From NCBI GenBank assembly GCA_018398805.1, contig JAGFBZ010000371.1, positions 742,001 through 806,000 of the forward strand: a DNA stretch of 64,000 nt, written 5' to 3'. The notes beneath the pieces were generated by a model. That model saw only the letters and a list, made by a program, of their open reading frames with translations, was not told where the DNA came from and did no database searches. This DNA is from Hirundichthys speculiger (lineage: Eukaryota; Chordata; Actinopteri; Beloniformes; Exocoetidae). The stretch's first letter is position 1. The number at the start of each line of letters is the position of its first letter. Made by a program: the position numbers and the translations under genes. Shown piece after piece: positions 1-12,687 of the stretch.

Positions 1-2488
1 TTTTTTTATTATTTATTTATGGTTTGTCACTCAACAGAGCTATTAGTATTTTTTTTTTCTTTTTAGGAAATTATTCTTGCCAGCGGGAATATTTCATCTC
101 AAACCTCAAAGTGCTAAATTACTGGATGGGTAAACCCTCAAAATATGCAGCAAACTAATGACTATTAATGCTGTGAGTTTTCAGCTGCAGGGGGATCGTG
201 CTGTGCCAGAGTTGGAATGTTTTTTTTTTCCCGCTCTATTTAAAGCGAACATCAGACGGCCGTTTCCAGGCATTTCGGTCTCGTCTACGGTGCTTCCACG
301 TTGCGTTCGCACTCATCACACCTCCGAACAGTTTTTACTGACTTTAGAAAGATGAAGGAAGCTATGATGAGTAATGCTACATTCTTAAACAAGATGATGT
401 CTCAAGTGTCCTCTGATTGGCTGAAGCTTTCTGTAGGAGAGCTGGAGGGAAGGGGAGGACGTGACGCCACCCAGAAATCTCTTACCCTGCCTTTAAAGTT
501 GCTCATCATTGAAATACCGTTTTTTCCCAAGAGATGTGGCGATTGCAGCCGCCGAGGTCAAACGGTCTGCAGTGTTGACGTGGCGGGAAAGTCCAACGCT
601 GGATTCCCAAGGCAGCGTTGGGTGCGTCGTCTGCGTCAAAAGTTTGGGGGGTTTCTAACTTTTCCCGCTCTGGCGCGCATACGTCAGCCAACCAAGCTGC
701 AGCTAATTCCAAAGCATGCAGGTTATGTGTGTTGCTCTTGAAGCTCCGGGAACGTTCATCAGCAGGACAAATTATCGTATTGGCCTGAGTATACGGCGAT
801 ATTTTATTCGAGAAATCATATTCTCAAAAATGGGGGTCGCCCAATAATCTCTAGTCTAGACTTTTCTATTGTCATTACACATCTGCGCCACTAGATGGAG
901 CCGCACTGAAGTAACCAGTAAGAAAGTAGCGAGCAGATCTGATGATAAATGGAGGAACCACTTGACCGTGTTGAACAAAGCGGTTTGAAAGTTTTGTTTC
1001 AGTCTAGAATTTTTTTTTTAGAGACTGAATTGTTACTGTTGTTCTTGAAGTTGAATATAACTCGACTTTGATGGTTCTGCAGTTATTGACATCATTAATG
1101 CAGTTATTGAAGTTATTGTAGTTATTGAACTACATGGTTGTTGTTTATTCACTGAGTCACAGACTTTGATTTTAAGAGAATAAAGTTTATTAAATTGTAC
1201 TATACCTTGATCTTAAATAACATGGAAACCTGACACGTACTTTACCTCCAGTATGGTACCATACTTCCTAAAAAAGATGAAATCATTCAAATAACATACA
1301 GCAGAATGTTATCTCTTTGTGGGGTTTATTTTTACTGGTAATAATGGTAATGATAATAATGGCACAATAAAAAGTTGTCTTATGAATAACCTTATTGTCT
1401 TCAACATATTTATATTTGTTGGTCGTCTTAAGATCAGAGTCGTACTATATTCGGGGCAATAATAATGATACTTCAGTTGAAAGTAAAACGTGTTTACCAA
1501 ACAGCTACAAACAGCTAAAGTGCAGTTGGTGTAAACTGTGTGAATGTATACATCCGTCTGTTTAGGAGCTATTTTACAACGCGCTCTCTAATCAACAGGG
1601 ATGGTGGTTCAGCTCAGAAGGTTTCATGCTGTTCCAAAGCTGTAAGATAACCCTTTCTGCATCACAGCTCCACCTGAGGGTCATCTGGGTTTCCAGGTCA
1701 CTCGATGTTAAACAAACCTCCGTTCCTAGAAATGTTGTTGATGTTTCATTCAGCAGAAACAGGTCCAGGGGAAATGACTTTCTTTCATTTCATTTAAAAA
1801 GATATTTAAAAAAATGTAGAATTTGATGCAAGCAACACACATAAAGACACTAAAGGGTACTAATACAGTACAAGGTACTAGTACAGGGTACCCTTGTACT
1901 AAAAGGCGGGCCACGCTGGGGTTGGGGCAGACCCGCTAGATGCCTGTGTAGTTCTTCTATGGGATAAGTGTGGGTTCGCCCTTCCTACAGTAAACCCACA
2001 TCTACCAGACTGTCGATAAAGGCAGACTGATTACATCCAGTATGGAAATGTTCGTTAAACAAAGATACGATAGCAAGTTGATGGTTTAGACTGAGTCGTT
2101 ATTGTCGGCCCAGGAAGCTCAGCAGGGTGGAGGCAGTTTAAACAGAAGTCAGTTTTGGAGTTGTTTCTGGAGCCGATCTACATGACAACAACCAGCGACA
2201 GACGTCGCAATGATGCAACGAGTTTCCCGTCTAATAGAAACACTTTATTCGTGAAGAAGCTCATTAGGAGAGAAAAGAGAGTATGTTGTTGCTACAAAAC
2301 CAAAAGCTATGATTGCTAATCATTCTGGCAACGGTGCTGAAGGGAAACCTCGGGTTGCTCCTGTTCTACTGAATTATTGATGCGTAATAAGCAGTTCTAG
2401 CTACGCTAAGAGCTTTCTTATGTCAGACTGCATTTCCAAACTGATATTTGACGACGTCTGTTTCTAAATATGCAGCCGGGGATTAAAC
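1..2488. other. No gene or classifiable repeat
   Basis: This stretch is mixed AT-rich sequence with short T runs near the start. All open frames are under 150 codons, overlap on both strands, and resemble no family I recognise. Around 1830-1915 there is a short local motif based on GTACTA/TAGTAC. I see no splice-bounded exon, tRNA fold or delimitable mobile element. Confidence 0.5.
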
Positions 2489-2800
2489 TGAACTGGATTA
2501 AACTTCCCTCCCAGCTAACATCAGGCAGATTAGGGCCTAACCCAGGCTAATGTTGGCTCAGTTACGGGCACTGGCGAGTGTTAAGTGGACCAGATGTGGG
2601 CCAAGGGTCATAACCGGGCCGTACTTGGGTTCATGGCAGGTGAGGGCCAGCTGTTGCCTTTGATATGGGTTACAAGGGTTGTGAAGGAAAACCAGATTAG
2701 TGTCATGTGTGGCCAAACGTGGCATGTTTTTGGACCAAAACGTGTTAGTTTATCTGGGTTTTCTGACTTATTCCCCTCTTTTTCCCCCATGCTACAGCAC
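2489..2800. repeat. Degenerate GGGCC-rich repeat
   Basis: Words such as TGTGGGCCAA, ACCGGGCC, GAGGGCC and TGTGGCC recur with irregular spacing. This resembles a degenerate teleost repeat built on TGGGCC units. Neither boundaries nor target duplications are visible, so the class stays open. The two overlapping open frames here (about 60-73 codons) are by-products of the repeat. Confidence 0.3.
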
Positions 2801-4926
2801 TTTTAACTAAATCATCAACTCCTGTCAGAGTAAAGTTTAGGGAACTGAACTGCCCCCGAAGGAAAATAACAGTGGAATTAGTTTTTAAGATGCCTCATGG
2901 TGTTCTCTGATCGACACCAATAAAAGGAACTTTCCACTCCATGTGGCGTGCTAAATTCAAAGAGGAAATACCGTTAGAGGTTCACTTTCTATGCCAATAC
3001 ATCAGACCAGGATGAAGTGAGTAACTGGGAGCAGGTTTGTGGACATTTTAAGGGAAAAAGCCAGTTGAGTCTAACGTGGCATTGAAGGTGAACGTGAATG
3101 TTAAGGTGCCCCACTTCAGGAACTTTAGCCGTCTTCAGCATTACGTCAGATAAAGAGAGAAACAGAATGGTTTCTTTGTGGTTCCCAGAATCAAAGACTG
3201 AAAGGTAGATGTGACTCAGGTTGGGCTCAGACCTGGTCAGTAAACCTGAGCGGTAGACTGATGCCAGTTCTCCTCCTCTTGTGCTTTGAGGAATGTGAAG
3301 TCAAATATCTTAAATACCACATTGATGCTAACGTGTTACCTAGGGCTAAAAGCATTTTTGGCATGACGGCAATGGCATTGCCATTTCTTTTTTTCTGAAC
3401 ACAGGAGTAGATCAATGTGAAGATATTGGCTTTCCACTCTAATGCACTTGTACCTGTCACTGTAATTGCTGCAGATTTGCCGTCACGGGAAAATACCCAA
3501 GCATCTGGCCACGGTTAAGCGGCCCACAGTGATTGCTAGCGCACAGGCTGCAAACACATATAGACTGTTTAAACTAGCATATAGTGTTTATTGTGTGAGT
3601 TCTAATGAATAGAGGCTTAACCTGGGAGCGGACGCTGATCGTTGAGATCAGATTTAGACTTTCTTCGAGACAATAGCTACGAGCTATTTTTCTATACTCT
3701 TCTAATATTTTGTTTCTCCCTTGGCAGGACATTGCTTGCCGTGCCTGATTGGACTTCTGGGTGTCGTAATGCAAACCGCTCCTGAAAGAATGTAATGAGC
3801 TCACACGTCAAGCAGATGTTCCCGGTTAATATTTGTTGATGTGAAATGCCATTAGCTCGCCAATTACATTTGCATAAACATGTCTCCATTTCATATTTAC
3901 TATGCTAAATTGGTTTTCATTCAGAGTTTACCTACAGTGGCCTTCAAGTGCTTGCACATGTTTGGTGTGATTACTGTTTGGCAGATGTAACAACACGGAC
4001 GCGTACATATACAGTCGATCCCATGCTCTGCTCATGGCCAGACACACGTATGCAAACAAAATTTCAGCAGCGTCCCGCCCTAAACATCTTGCATTCTCCA
4101 TCATTGACTGGACCAGGGTAAACAAGCATTTCTCTGCTCCGCTGGCAAAGCAACAGTGCGGTGGTTGTGCTTGTTTGCTGGACACCCTGACTCGGTGTAA
4201 ACAGACTATTGAACTCTGTTTAATGGGAAGTATAATTTGGACATGTTAAAAGGATTTTCTACTTGCAGCCGTCTGTGGCCACAGTTTAGAGCTTTGGAAT
4301 TGATGTGGTTTGGCTGGTTTCCACAGGGAAAGTCGTAAAATTTTGAACCTGCGTGGCAGAAAAGGACATCCAGTGTGGCACCCTCTGTTGGCCTCATACG
4401 TGCAGTGGACTGGGCCACCCAGATGTACCACAACATCTGTGGGATGGAACCCCCTGTTATTGTGAGATTTAACGATGGCACTGGCTTTATAGATGAAGCA
4501 TTTAAGTGAGTCAGCTGGTCACTGTCTTTAGATCAGTGAAAATCCCTCCGATCCTGTTTTATCATCGTCGATGATGTCACAGTGCACTGGGGTCAGCAGG
4601 TGCTCATCTCTGCTCTCTACCGAAAGATGAATATGACCTTAGTGAGTCAACGTCTCCACTGTCTGTGCAGCAGTTGCTTGTCAGTGCTAACAGAGAAGAG
4701 TGTTTGATGTATAGAGCTCTGCCTTCTCTCATCAGCATTTCAAGGTAAACATAAACCAGCCAAGATGGGGCTGATAGCTTGACGTCGGTAAATACCCGAA
4801 GGCCGGATATTGTACTTTTCTTACTTGGCTATCATGAGTGTTATCCAGCTGGCCCTCACTGATCATGCTGCTGCAATCTCTCACACATGCCACTCTTTCA
4901 GTCCACAACATACAAATAAATCAGGC
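2801..4926. other. No gene or classifiable repeat
   Basis: Single-copy-looking sequence. The longest open frame (minus, 4206-4481, 91 codons) has no recognisable motif and shares the locus with an antisense frame. No repeat end, TSD or exon signal could be established. Confidence 0.45.
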
Positions 4927-5080
4927 CTTACCTGTATGGCACCCAGCTCTTGGTACCGGCCATGGTTATCTCTTACCTCGGCAACTGCAATGGTCTCCTC
5001 GCTGGCCTGCCAGCATGCGTTGTGAAAACCTTGCAGATGTTGCAGAGTGTGGAGGACCTTCTTGGTTTTAAAGCAGCACA

Positions 5081-5174
5081 TCCATCCATCCTCCCATTAT
5101 CTATACCCGTTTAACCCGTCCGAACCAGGAACCTTCTTGCTGTGAGGCAACAGTGCTGACCACCAAACCACCAT
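5081..5174 (-). mobile_element. Internally deleted SINE copy inside the LINE
   Basis: The minus strand carries the head (TGGTTAGCACTGTTGCC-like, read in reverse) and the TAGATAATGG-type tail of the SINE seen complete at 51538-51862, but most of the middle is missing. It is flanked by near-identical 11-bp repeats AAAGCAGCACA (5070-5080) and AAAGCTGCACA (5175-5185). These are consistent with a target-site duplication made on insertion into the LINE. Confidence 0.65.
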
Positions 5175-5878
5175 AAAGCTGCACAGGTCAATATTTTCTA
5201 TCTCTAGCGCTCGACTCTCCCTATTGGCGGAGGTTAAGTTGCTTTTACAAAGTGGTCTAAGACTTATTTTAGCTTGGTCTCTTCCTTGGTCAGTGTCTTA
5301 TTTCTTCTCCAGCATTATTTTTTTGGCCAACTTAGTCACGTCTGCCAGGACATTATTCATGTGTGACATGAGCCATACCCAGTTGTCCAACCAGACCAGG
5401 ATCAGGAACTCACCTTGTCCTATTTTTGCTGATAGCAAGCACAGATGATCACTGCGGCTTGGTGACGCTTCGTAAAAGTGAGAAAATCCTCTTTCAAATT
5501 AAATTGAAACCAGTATTAAAACTAAAAGTCCTCCTTTAACAAACCTAAAAAGGGTCTCGGCACACCGCTAGTCACTGAGCTCCACTGCCTGAGAGTGTTT
5601 GCACCTATAAAGTTCAGGTCGCTTGCTCCGTTTGAAGTATTTGAACTCCATCCTAATGGCTTATGCGCCCAGTCGATCGCTGCGTTCCTTGCAGGAACGT
5701 CGCCTGGCATTGCCATTGCCGGGCACAAGTCAGACCCAGTCCATGTAGCTCTCTGTGTAGTTCCCTGATGGTGGAATGAGCTACCAAAGGAGAAGGGGTG
5801 TCCCTCTCTAACTTCAAGAATCTCTCCAAGACTCACCTTTTCCAAGTTCACCTTCTCTCCAGAAACATTAACATTTCT

Positions 5879-6349
5879 AAAGGTGAATTCCACTTCCTCC
5901 CTTAACCCTCAATCTCAACCCTCAATCTCAAAAATGTGCTCTCCCGTGTAGTGCGAGTGCTGTCCTGATTTTCAAAACGTCAAGTTGAGGGACAAGTTTG
6001 AGGGCTTTATTGCCCTCAATATTTAGATTCTCTGGTACCACCCTTGGGAGAAAGGGCTACCCAGAAGGCATTGCGTATTTTCGCCAAGACATCTTCGAAA
6101 AGGATGTTGATGAAAAAGCTAGTTACGAATGTAAGTATTTTCGTAGTTAAATTTTGTAAATCTTACGAAACCATCTTATTGTCTTCGTTTTCTTGACAGA
6201 CTGGACATAGCTTTGGAGTAAGGCCGCCCCCAGTCTGAGGATGTAACCACACTCAAGGGGTGTCCCATTTCTAAGTCACAAGATAGCTCTTACACTTACT
6301 TTTAGAGGGCCAAGATTGAGGCTTAAGGGAGGAATTGGAATTGGCCCTA
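5879..6349. mobile_element. Non-autonomous TIR DNA transposon
   Basis: The ends are inverted: left TAAAGGTGAATTCC then CTTCCTCCCTTAA; right, in reverse complement, TAGGGCCAATTCC then ATTCCTCCCTTAA. Both continue into CCTCAATCT. The element sits in the LINE 3' region. No clean target duplication could be read (flanks AACATTTC and ACTCATCT), so the superfamily is unproven. TAGGG-type ends suggest hAT. Confidence 0.5.
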
Positions 6350-6568
6350 ACTCATCTTAGTCTGTTTCACTTTTATTTAATTGCGCCTATCAGTTCATCT
6401 TTCTTTCCACACTATCTTGTTTTAAACCTTTGTTACTCTCTTCTGTTGATGTAGCACTTCGCGCCTTCTACGAGGTCTCCCTTGATAATGCAGCACAAGC
6501 GTATTCCTCGATTTGTCAGTCACTTTTGGATAAAAGTGTCTGCTAAATTTGTGAGTGTGAATGTAATG

Positions 6569-7942
6569 GCTTGAGAGATGTCAAATGGTAAAACCTAAGA
6601 AAGGGAGGAGGCCTCCGGTTTCACTTTGAACCTCCTACCCAGGCAGTTTCACAACCATTTGCACGTCTTGATCAAACAGCCTTAGTGCAAACAGAGTTTT
6701 TGTTATGAATGTGATAAATTGTGGACGATCAAAATAAGGCTTATGCACATGGGCACAGCAAGTGTATTTCATAAAAGAGAACCATGCTTACACATGACAT
6801 TATAAATCTGGCGTAAAGAACGTTTTCATGTTTCTGAGGCACATTTCGGCCTTTGCGTATCCCCAACATTTCAGTAATAAAGTTACACAGTTTTATGCAT
6901 CGGGCCCCTGCTGTTTTTATGGCCCCTGTGCTCGTGCGCTCGACAGAGTCTGCTCTCTCTAGTGTACACTGTTCATTATCATGTGAACGCGCTCGTCGTT
7001 CCTCATCTCTCGCATACCTTCAGCAGGTTTGCAGGGATATAAGATGTCACGCTGAGCTCTAGTAACTGTTTTGTGTTATTTGGGTCTTAACATGACAACT
7101 GTTCATGAAATGACACGAAAGGAATGTTCTGGAGAGTCTGCTCAAAGTGTAGGTTGTGTATTTCAACTTTGATTGTAAATCTTCAGATGAAGGAATACTT
7201 CTTTTCAGTGTTTCGTCTCTTATTGTAAGTCTCGTAAGCCCACATGCTTGATCCAGTTTCGCCGTATTTTTCCCCTCTCGCCCTGTGAGTCATCTCGCAC
7301 AGTCTTGATGGAGGCCTCGGAAGCTGCAGCAGCTTTATGTGGGCTCACCACTCGGATTAATGGCTGTTTTGGCAACACATGAGCTCATTGGTAATTGGCT
7401 GAGGTGATGTTTCCTTTTGAATGCTACCTGGTTCCTTTGTGCTCGCCTCCACGGTTGGTCGCTCGCGTCACTGCTAAGGCTGGTAATTGAGGAGAACTTG
7501 TGCGACACTGCTCATGAAGAGTTGTGGGTCTCTGCAGGGTGTTTGTTTTCATCTGGAAGCATGGCCAGTATGATCTGTATGAACATTAGTCATGGACCAC
7601 CCTATTTTAAAATGATCAGATATTGGCCTTGATGTTGCGAGATAATCTGATATTCACATCTGTTTCGTTTTTATTCTTGATAGTAGTAGTTAGGTAGTTG
7701 TTTCAGAAAAAAAGGCTAAAAAAAAGGATCAAAGATCCAAAGCTGTTGACATGAATTGTACTTAATGAATCCATCCATCCATTCGCTGTCCATCCAGAAA
7801 TTTATTCTCCAATCTATATACAATTTAGAGAGGTCATTAAACTCACATCACAGAATGCAGGATGATTAGAAATGACAAAATGCCAGTAGGAAACAGTCGT
7901 CTTAAGCATCACATGAAAAACACGGAGACCTTGAGATAAGTT
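6569..7942. other. No gene or classifiable repeat
   Basis: Single-copy-looking sequence. A short CCATCCATCC motif at about 7771 resembles the reversed tail of the local SINE family, but no head is present. The open frames are short and unremarkable. Confidence 0.45.
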
Positions 7943-7950
7943 GTCTAGAC

Positions 7951-8330
7951 CAGTGATTCCTAAAGTGTGGGCCGTGGCCCCCTGGTGGGCCGTCGTGGTA
8001 CTGCAGGTGGGCCGTGAGAGGTCATTAAAATTAAACAAATGTGTTTTAAATCCTCTCTTTTTTAAATATGTTTTTAATTACTGAAAAATATTCATGACAT
8101 GATTAAAAAACATTAAGAAGTAATAAAACAACCCAATGAAGTGTTATTCTATTGTCGTCTTAACTTAATATGACAAGTGGCACCTTATTTATTGACCCCT
8201 CACATTAATATCGGAACATGGTTCCTAGTCCTGTATGTTGATCACAGTTGTGATTAAAGGTTTGGGTGGGCCGTGGAGATTTTTCACATTTCAAATTGGG
8301 CCTTGGTATTCTGAAGTTTGGGAATGGCTG
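7951..8330. mobile_element. Short hAT (Charlie-type) element with TSD
   Basis: The left end CAGTGATTCCTAAAGTGTGG and the right end (reverse complement CAGCCATTCCCAAACTTC) form hAT-like terminal inverted repeats. The flanks are a perfect 8-bp duplication GTCTAGAC (7943-7950 and 8331-8338), the duplication length of hAT transposons. At 380 bp with no transposase frame it is non-autonomous. A second copy lies at 18089-18439. Confidence 0.92.
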
Positions 8331-8517
8331 GTCTAGACGCCTACATGTCAAAACTTAGTGACTTGATGGAGCCAGAAGGATAAACAGAAGCGGTGGCCTT
8401 CGACAGACTAGAATCTAGACCAAAAGTCATGGACTTATGAATCAGCATTATACAATAAAGCCCCAAAAATGCAGTTTTAATATTACATATCCACAGTCTG
8501 AAATCCATATAGAGACC

Positions 8518-8664
8518 GTCCATCTATTATCTATAACCACTTCTTCCTATACCTGCTGGACCCCATGCCAACTTTCTTTGGGTGAGTGGCAGGGCTACAT
8601 CCAGTCCAGTAACCTCCTAGCTGGGAGGGAACAGTGCTAACCACCAATCCACTGTGCTGCCCAT
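8518..8664 (-). mobile_element. SINE fragment
   Basis: Read on the minus strand it starts GGGCAGCACAGTGG, continues TGGTTAGCACTGTT and ends with a GGTTATAGATAATAGATGGA-like tail. This matches the 51538-51862 SINE with a shortened, diverged middle. No flanking duplication was identified with confidence. Confidence 0.6.
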
Positions 8665-8691
8665 ATACAGGGTAATATACGGTATGGTTAT

Positions 8692-9001
8692 TAGGGGTGA
8701 GTATTGGCAAGGACCTCGCAATACGATATGTATCATGATACTTGGGTCACGATATGATATTATCGCAATATCACGATATATTGCAATATTCTACCCAGTT
8801 AATTTTAAAATTAAAAGTAGAGATGAAAAATCTAGTTGCTGTATATGTTCATCAGAACATATAAAACAACCTATTTTTTGTTTATTATTACTGTTTTTGA
8901 AAAAATAGAAAACATCGATATTAGAAGCTAAAAAATCGATATTATATTGGGCGGCTGAAAATCGTGATATATTGCCAAATCGATTTTTCTTCACACCCCT
9001 A
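8692..9001. mobile_element. hAT-like MITE, TAGGGGTG family, copy 1
   Basis: The ends are TAGGGGTGAGTATTGGCAA and CACCCCTA (reverse complement TAGGGGTG, then TGAAGAAAAATCGAT). The interior is rich in ATCGATATT and CACGATATATTGC words. The flanks ATGGTTAT (8684-8691) and ATTGTTAC (9002-9009) match at 6 of 8 positions, as expected for an aged 8-bp duplication. Other copies are at 26856-27887, 30839-31197 and 62736-63826. Confidence 0.85.
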
Positions 9002-9009
9002 ATTGTTAC

Positions 9010-10277
9010 ATACTTTCATTTGCGTTTTCATTGCAGTTTAAAGTAAAATGTTCCGTGGAAAGGAACATGCTTTTTGCTTCCAAAAATACCACGTCAGAGA
9101 TCCAGTAGTAGCAAAACAAGATCGCTCAGTTAGAACAGAAGAGCCGTTTTCTTTTTATTTGGGGTTCATGATGTCTCTGTTCTTACAGTGTAAATACAAA
9201 GAGGGTTTAGGGGACCACTTGTTGAAATTCTTCCAGTGTAGCTCTGCCTGGAGCAGCGTGCATACATAGATCAAACATAACGAGGCTGGAAAAGACCAAA
9301 GTAAAAACTCTCAAAAATGGGCATTGGTCTGGATGAATGGTCAAGGCTGTGAATTCTTCCACCGGGTCATGTCCTTGTTGTTATACCCCGACAGATGTAA
9401 TACAGAGCATATCGCTCAAGGGGAAAAGGATTTGTGTAATTTCAAAGAAAGCAAATACATTCTCTCAAAATTAGTGTCAGTATTCCTTCATGTGAGCGTA
9501 AGCGGATGATGAACGGTAGAGGTTATTGCCGCTGCTGTTTCTCACACGAAAACATTTGATTATGTCATTAAAGTTGCAGAGAGAAATGGGATGTCTTTAG
9601 GTCAGCATCATTTCCTTGGAAAGGTTTTGTAGTCCTCTTATCACATGGGAAAGAATTATGTTTACAGGGCCTGTGGAAAAGCTAGAATAGTTTCTTTAGT
9701 GATTCAGCGACACAATTTAAGTGCCAGAGATCACAAAGTTAGTCCTGAAATGTAAAAGGGATTTAACTGTTTGAGTGACTCCTATAGGAAATATTGACAT
9801 TTTTAATTAAATGGCAATGTAATTCATGAAAGTTAATTGCACTTTTTTCCCTATTCTTTTAATCTTTGATACAACCCTTCTGCTTTAAGAAGTCTCGATG
9901 TCCCGCTTTGAGAAGGTGGTGTTCTTGAACATCTGGTTGTGATGGAGCTGTGTTGCAGACTGAATCCTGGCCGGATATGCAAGCGCAAACAACCTGGCTG
10001 CAGCTAAGAAATTACTCACACTTGGACATTAAAGGATTCATATATTGCCTTTTTTTTTTTTTTTTTTTTTAACAATTTGGCACAGTCTCCCGAGTTTTCA
10101 TGGAATGTCTACGATATTAAGATATCATGGTGAACCAACTGCCTTTTTTTTTTTCAACATGTTTTTCCAGCTGTTTTTAGCAGATGGTCTCAATGGTACA
10201 GTCAGCACTCTACTTGTCTTCGCCCTCCTCTCCTTCTACAAATTGTGCATCTTTTGAAACTGGTTTTAGAGAGTCAC
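9010..10277. other. No gene or classifiable repeat
   Basis: Unremarkable sequence apart from a T run at about 10050-10070. No open frame above 75 codons has recognisable content, and no bounded repeat is visible. Confidence 0.45.
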
Positions 10278-10441
10278 ACTACCTGCTAGCGAGAAGCAGC
10301 GAATCCAGGTTAATGCACATTATCAGGTTGTCATCAAAGTCTGTTGATGACACAGCCACTTGCATCACGGTGTCCCAAAGCAGGGAAACATCTAAAACTT
10401 GCTGGATAGGGGCTCTCGAGGACCAGGATTGGGAACCCCTG
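10278..10441 (-). mobile_element. Truncated CAGGGGTTCCCAA-ended repeat
   Basis: Read on the minus strand the sequence begins CAGGGGTTCCCAATCCTGGT and continues with CTCGAG, then TGTTTCCCTGC. This is the terminal layout of a very common fish repeat of probable hAT origin. Only this end is present. The other end appears lost by about 10278, so no duplication can be scored. Confidence 0.55.
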
Positions 10442-12189
10442 TTTTAGACACTCAATATAGACTCTCAAGGACAGAAAAAAAATGGTTCGCTTATAAATAT
10501 CTAGATAAGTCCATGGTCATAGGATAACTGCTACATAAAAGATTGTATATTGTGTTCATTGTCTCAGAAGTGGAATTAAAGACCTGGTTGACTATGTCCC
10601 CTCTGTCCCTTCTTGTCATTGCAGATCTGGTTTCAATAGCTACAAGTACAGCTTCAGTAAAGATATCCTACTACAACTAGAAGCCCAGTTTCTGGAAATG
10701 TCTGAATATTAAAAAGAAAAAAAAAGCTCTAAAGAATTAAGCATCTTGTCAAGGTTTAGGGATTTTCGGTTTGAGGATTTTCGGTTTCTTTAGGTTGAAT
10801 ATTAGCACCTTTGTCAGGTTCTTTCTTACTCCCCTTTCTGGTCCATTGTCATTCTACTCACCATTGCTCTGCATGTTTTCGTTATGTACTGTATGGGGAT
10901 TTTTTTTTCACTCTTTTTCATTTTCTGGCTCAACTACATTTTCTGTTCAGTTTTGTGCAACTAAAAGGCCTCAGTTTATCGCCCCTGGCTCCCAGTCTCC
11001 TGCTCTTGGGTCCTTCTGCTAAGCATTTTGTGATCCTCCTGAAATACAGCCATCTACTTGTGAATTTTTATTTTGTTATCCTACCGTCGGTGGCGCTGAA
11101 CTCAAATGACACTTTGTTCAAAATCGCCCACTTAACTGCTGTTCTATGTATAGGATTTAAAAAAATATATTTCTATATTTCAACGTGATGCTTTTTCATC
11201 CACCAAATTTGTGATTAGCCACCGCAGTTTAATTACAGATGCATATTTAGTTGCTAGTCCAAGTGGCCTAGAGTCTACGCCAGCACAATTTTAGCTCCTA
11301 TACAGGACCAGTTAAACTCATTCTCATTTGTTTGTGAAACACATGTCATATCTAAGTAGCCACTCCCCCAAACTGCTCATCCTATCCAGGTTATTACTGT
11401 GCCACTAAGTCAGTGTGATTCGATAAGAAACCAGTACAAAGATGATGAAAAACACTTGATCTTTGTTCATCTCGGTCCCGGCTTATTGAAAGATAGATAT
11501 CTGCTGACCTCTTGTTCAATCCTTTTCTTATATATAAGAGTGCATCATGTGTGTGCACATGTATTAGCCTTGTTTTTTTCTTTTTTTGTTGTATTTGCTT
11601 GCTCAAGATAGTAAAATCAGATGGCCTGCGAAGCCCTCAAGCAATTAAGTTCATGCCTCTGAAAACAAGCAGGAATCCAGCTAGCGAGGACCTCTTGTGT
11701 TTCCTCTCCTTAATTGTTTCATTTTACTCTGCACCGGCTTCAAACACTGGATCCACACGGTTGCATAATAAGCTCAGGCTTCTGGCTTCGAGGTGCAGAA
11801 ATGAAGTCTTCTTCAGTTAGCTGGAATGTGGCTACTTCCCCGTTGCGGCCCGGTCCAGATCCCCGCCGTGGCCGGCAGAGCGGCGGGCGCCCCGCGGGAT
11901 CCGCGTCAACTGTGTGAACATTCTTGTCGTGCTGTTGTGGTGTGTTTACTGGCAGCTTGATTAGACGCTTGTTTACTCGGTGATTTGTTGCCCCGCTGGA
12001 GATAAAGGGGAGAAAGCGTCTGGGTTCGAGATCCGCAGGGATCGTTGCAGCTTTTCGGGGGCTGTGCTTCGTGGTTTCGATGAGCTGTCACTCACATGCC
12101 CGAACGTGTACGTTGAGCTGCTGATGCTAAACGGTGGCGGTAATTTATGAGCTACGGCTTTGCACATAAAACAACATTTTATTTTATTA
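10442..12189. other. No gene; short GC-rich patch near 11840-11910
   Basis: Mostly AT-rich sequence. A compact GC-rich, CpG-containing patch occurs at about 11840-11910. A near-tandem motif GATTTTCGGTTT repeats at about 10760-10790. The open frames up to 125 codons here (plus 10811-11188) are hydrophobic low-complexity translations of T-rich DNA and are not accepted as genes. Confidence 0.45.
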
Positions 12190-12687
12190 CCTCCGCCAAA
12201 GAGGTCTGTCTGTGTTCAAGATAACTCAAAATGATGATCACTCATGGCCTTAATTTATGCCACAGCATGACACAGCAGTTTTAGCAAGTTTAGGCCTCAG
12301 AATGAACACAGCATGAATTTTTAAAATCACAATGGATTTTGATGAAATTTTCAGGAGTTGTCAGAAATGTGAAATGGAAGAACTGATTTCAGTTTGGCTG
12401 TGATCCGGAAGAAATCCTGGATTCTGGATCACTTTCAAATTTTCGATAACATTGCGGTCAATGGGGCCAAAAATTTTGTTTCTCAATATCTCCGTTAGTT
12501 ATTGCCCAAAACTCATGAAATTTGACTCAGGGATTAACAATGGGAACCTCTATCAAATTTCAAAAGCTGATCCGCATCTGATCTGGATCTGATCCAGAAC
12601 GCGGATTTTATCGCAATCCGTAAATCACTTTATGGGGGAATTGTTGCACTTGGCGGAGGTCTGCGCTCTCAGAGTGCTTTTTTCTAG
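12190..12687 (+). repeat. CCTCCGCC interspersed repeat, copy 1
   Basis: It starts CCTCCGCCAAAGAGG and ends near GCGCTCTCAGAGTGC then TTTTTTCTAGT. The interior has TCAAGATAACTCAAA, TTTTCAGGAGTTGTCAGAAA and several GATCTGGATC words. Copies at 26121-26543 and 51471-52040 are in the opposite orientation, and that at 63223-63425 in the same. The class is unknown to me: no coding remnant, and no convincing target duplication around any copy. Confidence 0.75.

Larger units (their letters stand above)
4927..6568 (+). mobile_element. L2/CR1-type LINE 3' remnant, interrupted twice
   Basis: The plus strand near 4945-5070 encodes, in one frame, a reverse-transcriptase tail like that of fish L2-type LINEs: YLGNCNGLLAGLPA followed by LQMLQS. 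From about 5575 to 5850 degenerate text resembles the conserved end of the same ORF (RSLR..ERRLALPLPGTSQ, then WWNEL-like sequence and a THLF-like end). Near 6525-6567 it ends with the characteristic 3' tail TTTTGGATAAAAGTGTCTGC. Only the C-terminal part remains, with frameshifts and stops. The SINE fragment at 5081-5174 and the TIR element at 5879-6349 interrupt it. The family assignment is from recognition, not a search. Confidence 0.7.

Noticed and set aside
12000..12040. GGGTTCGAGATCC resembling a tRNA B box
   Set aside because: No A box at the right distance and no acceptor or anticodon stems could be folded around it.
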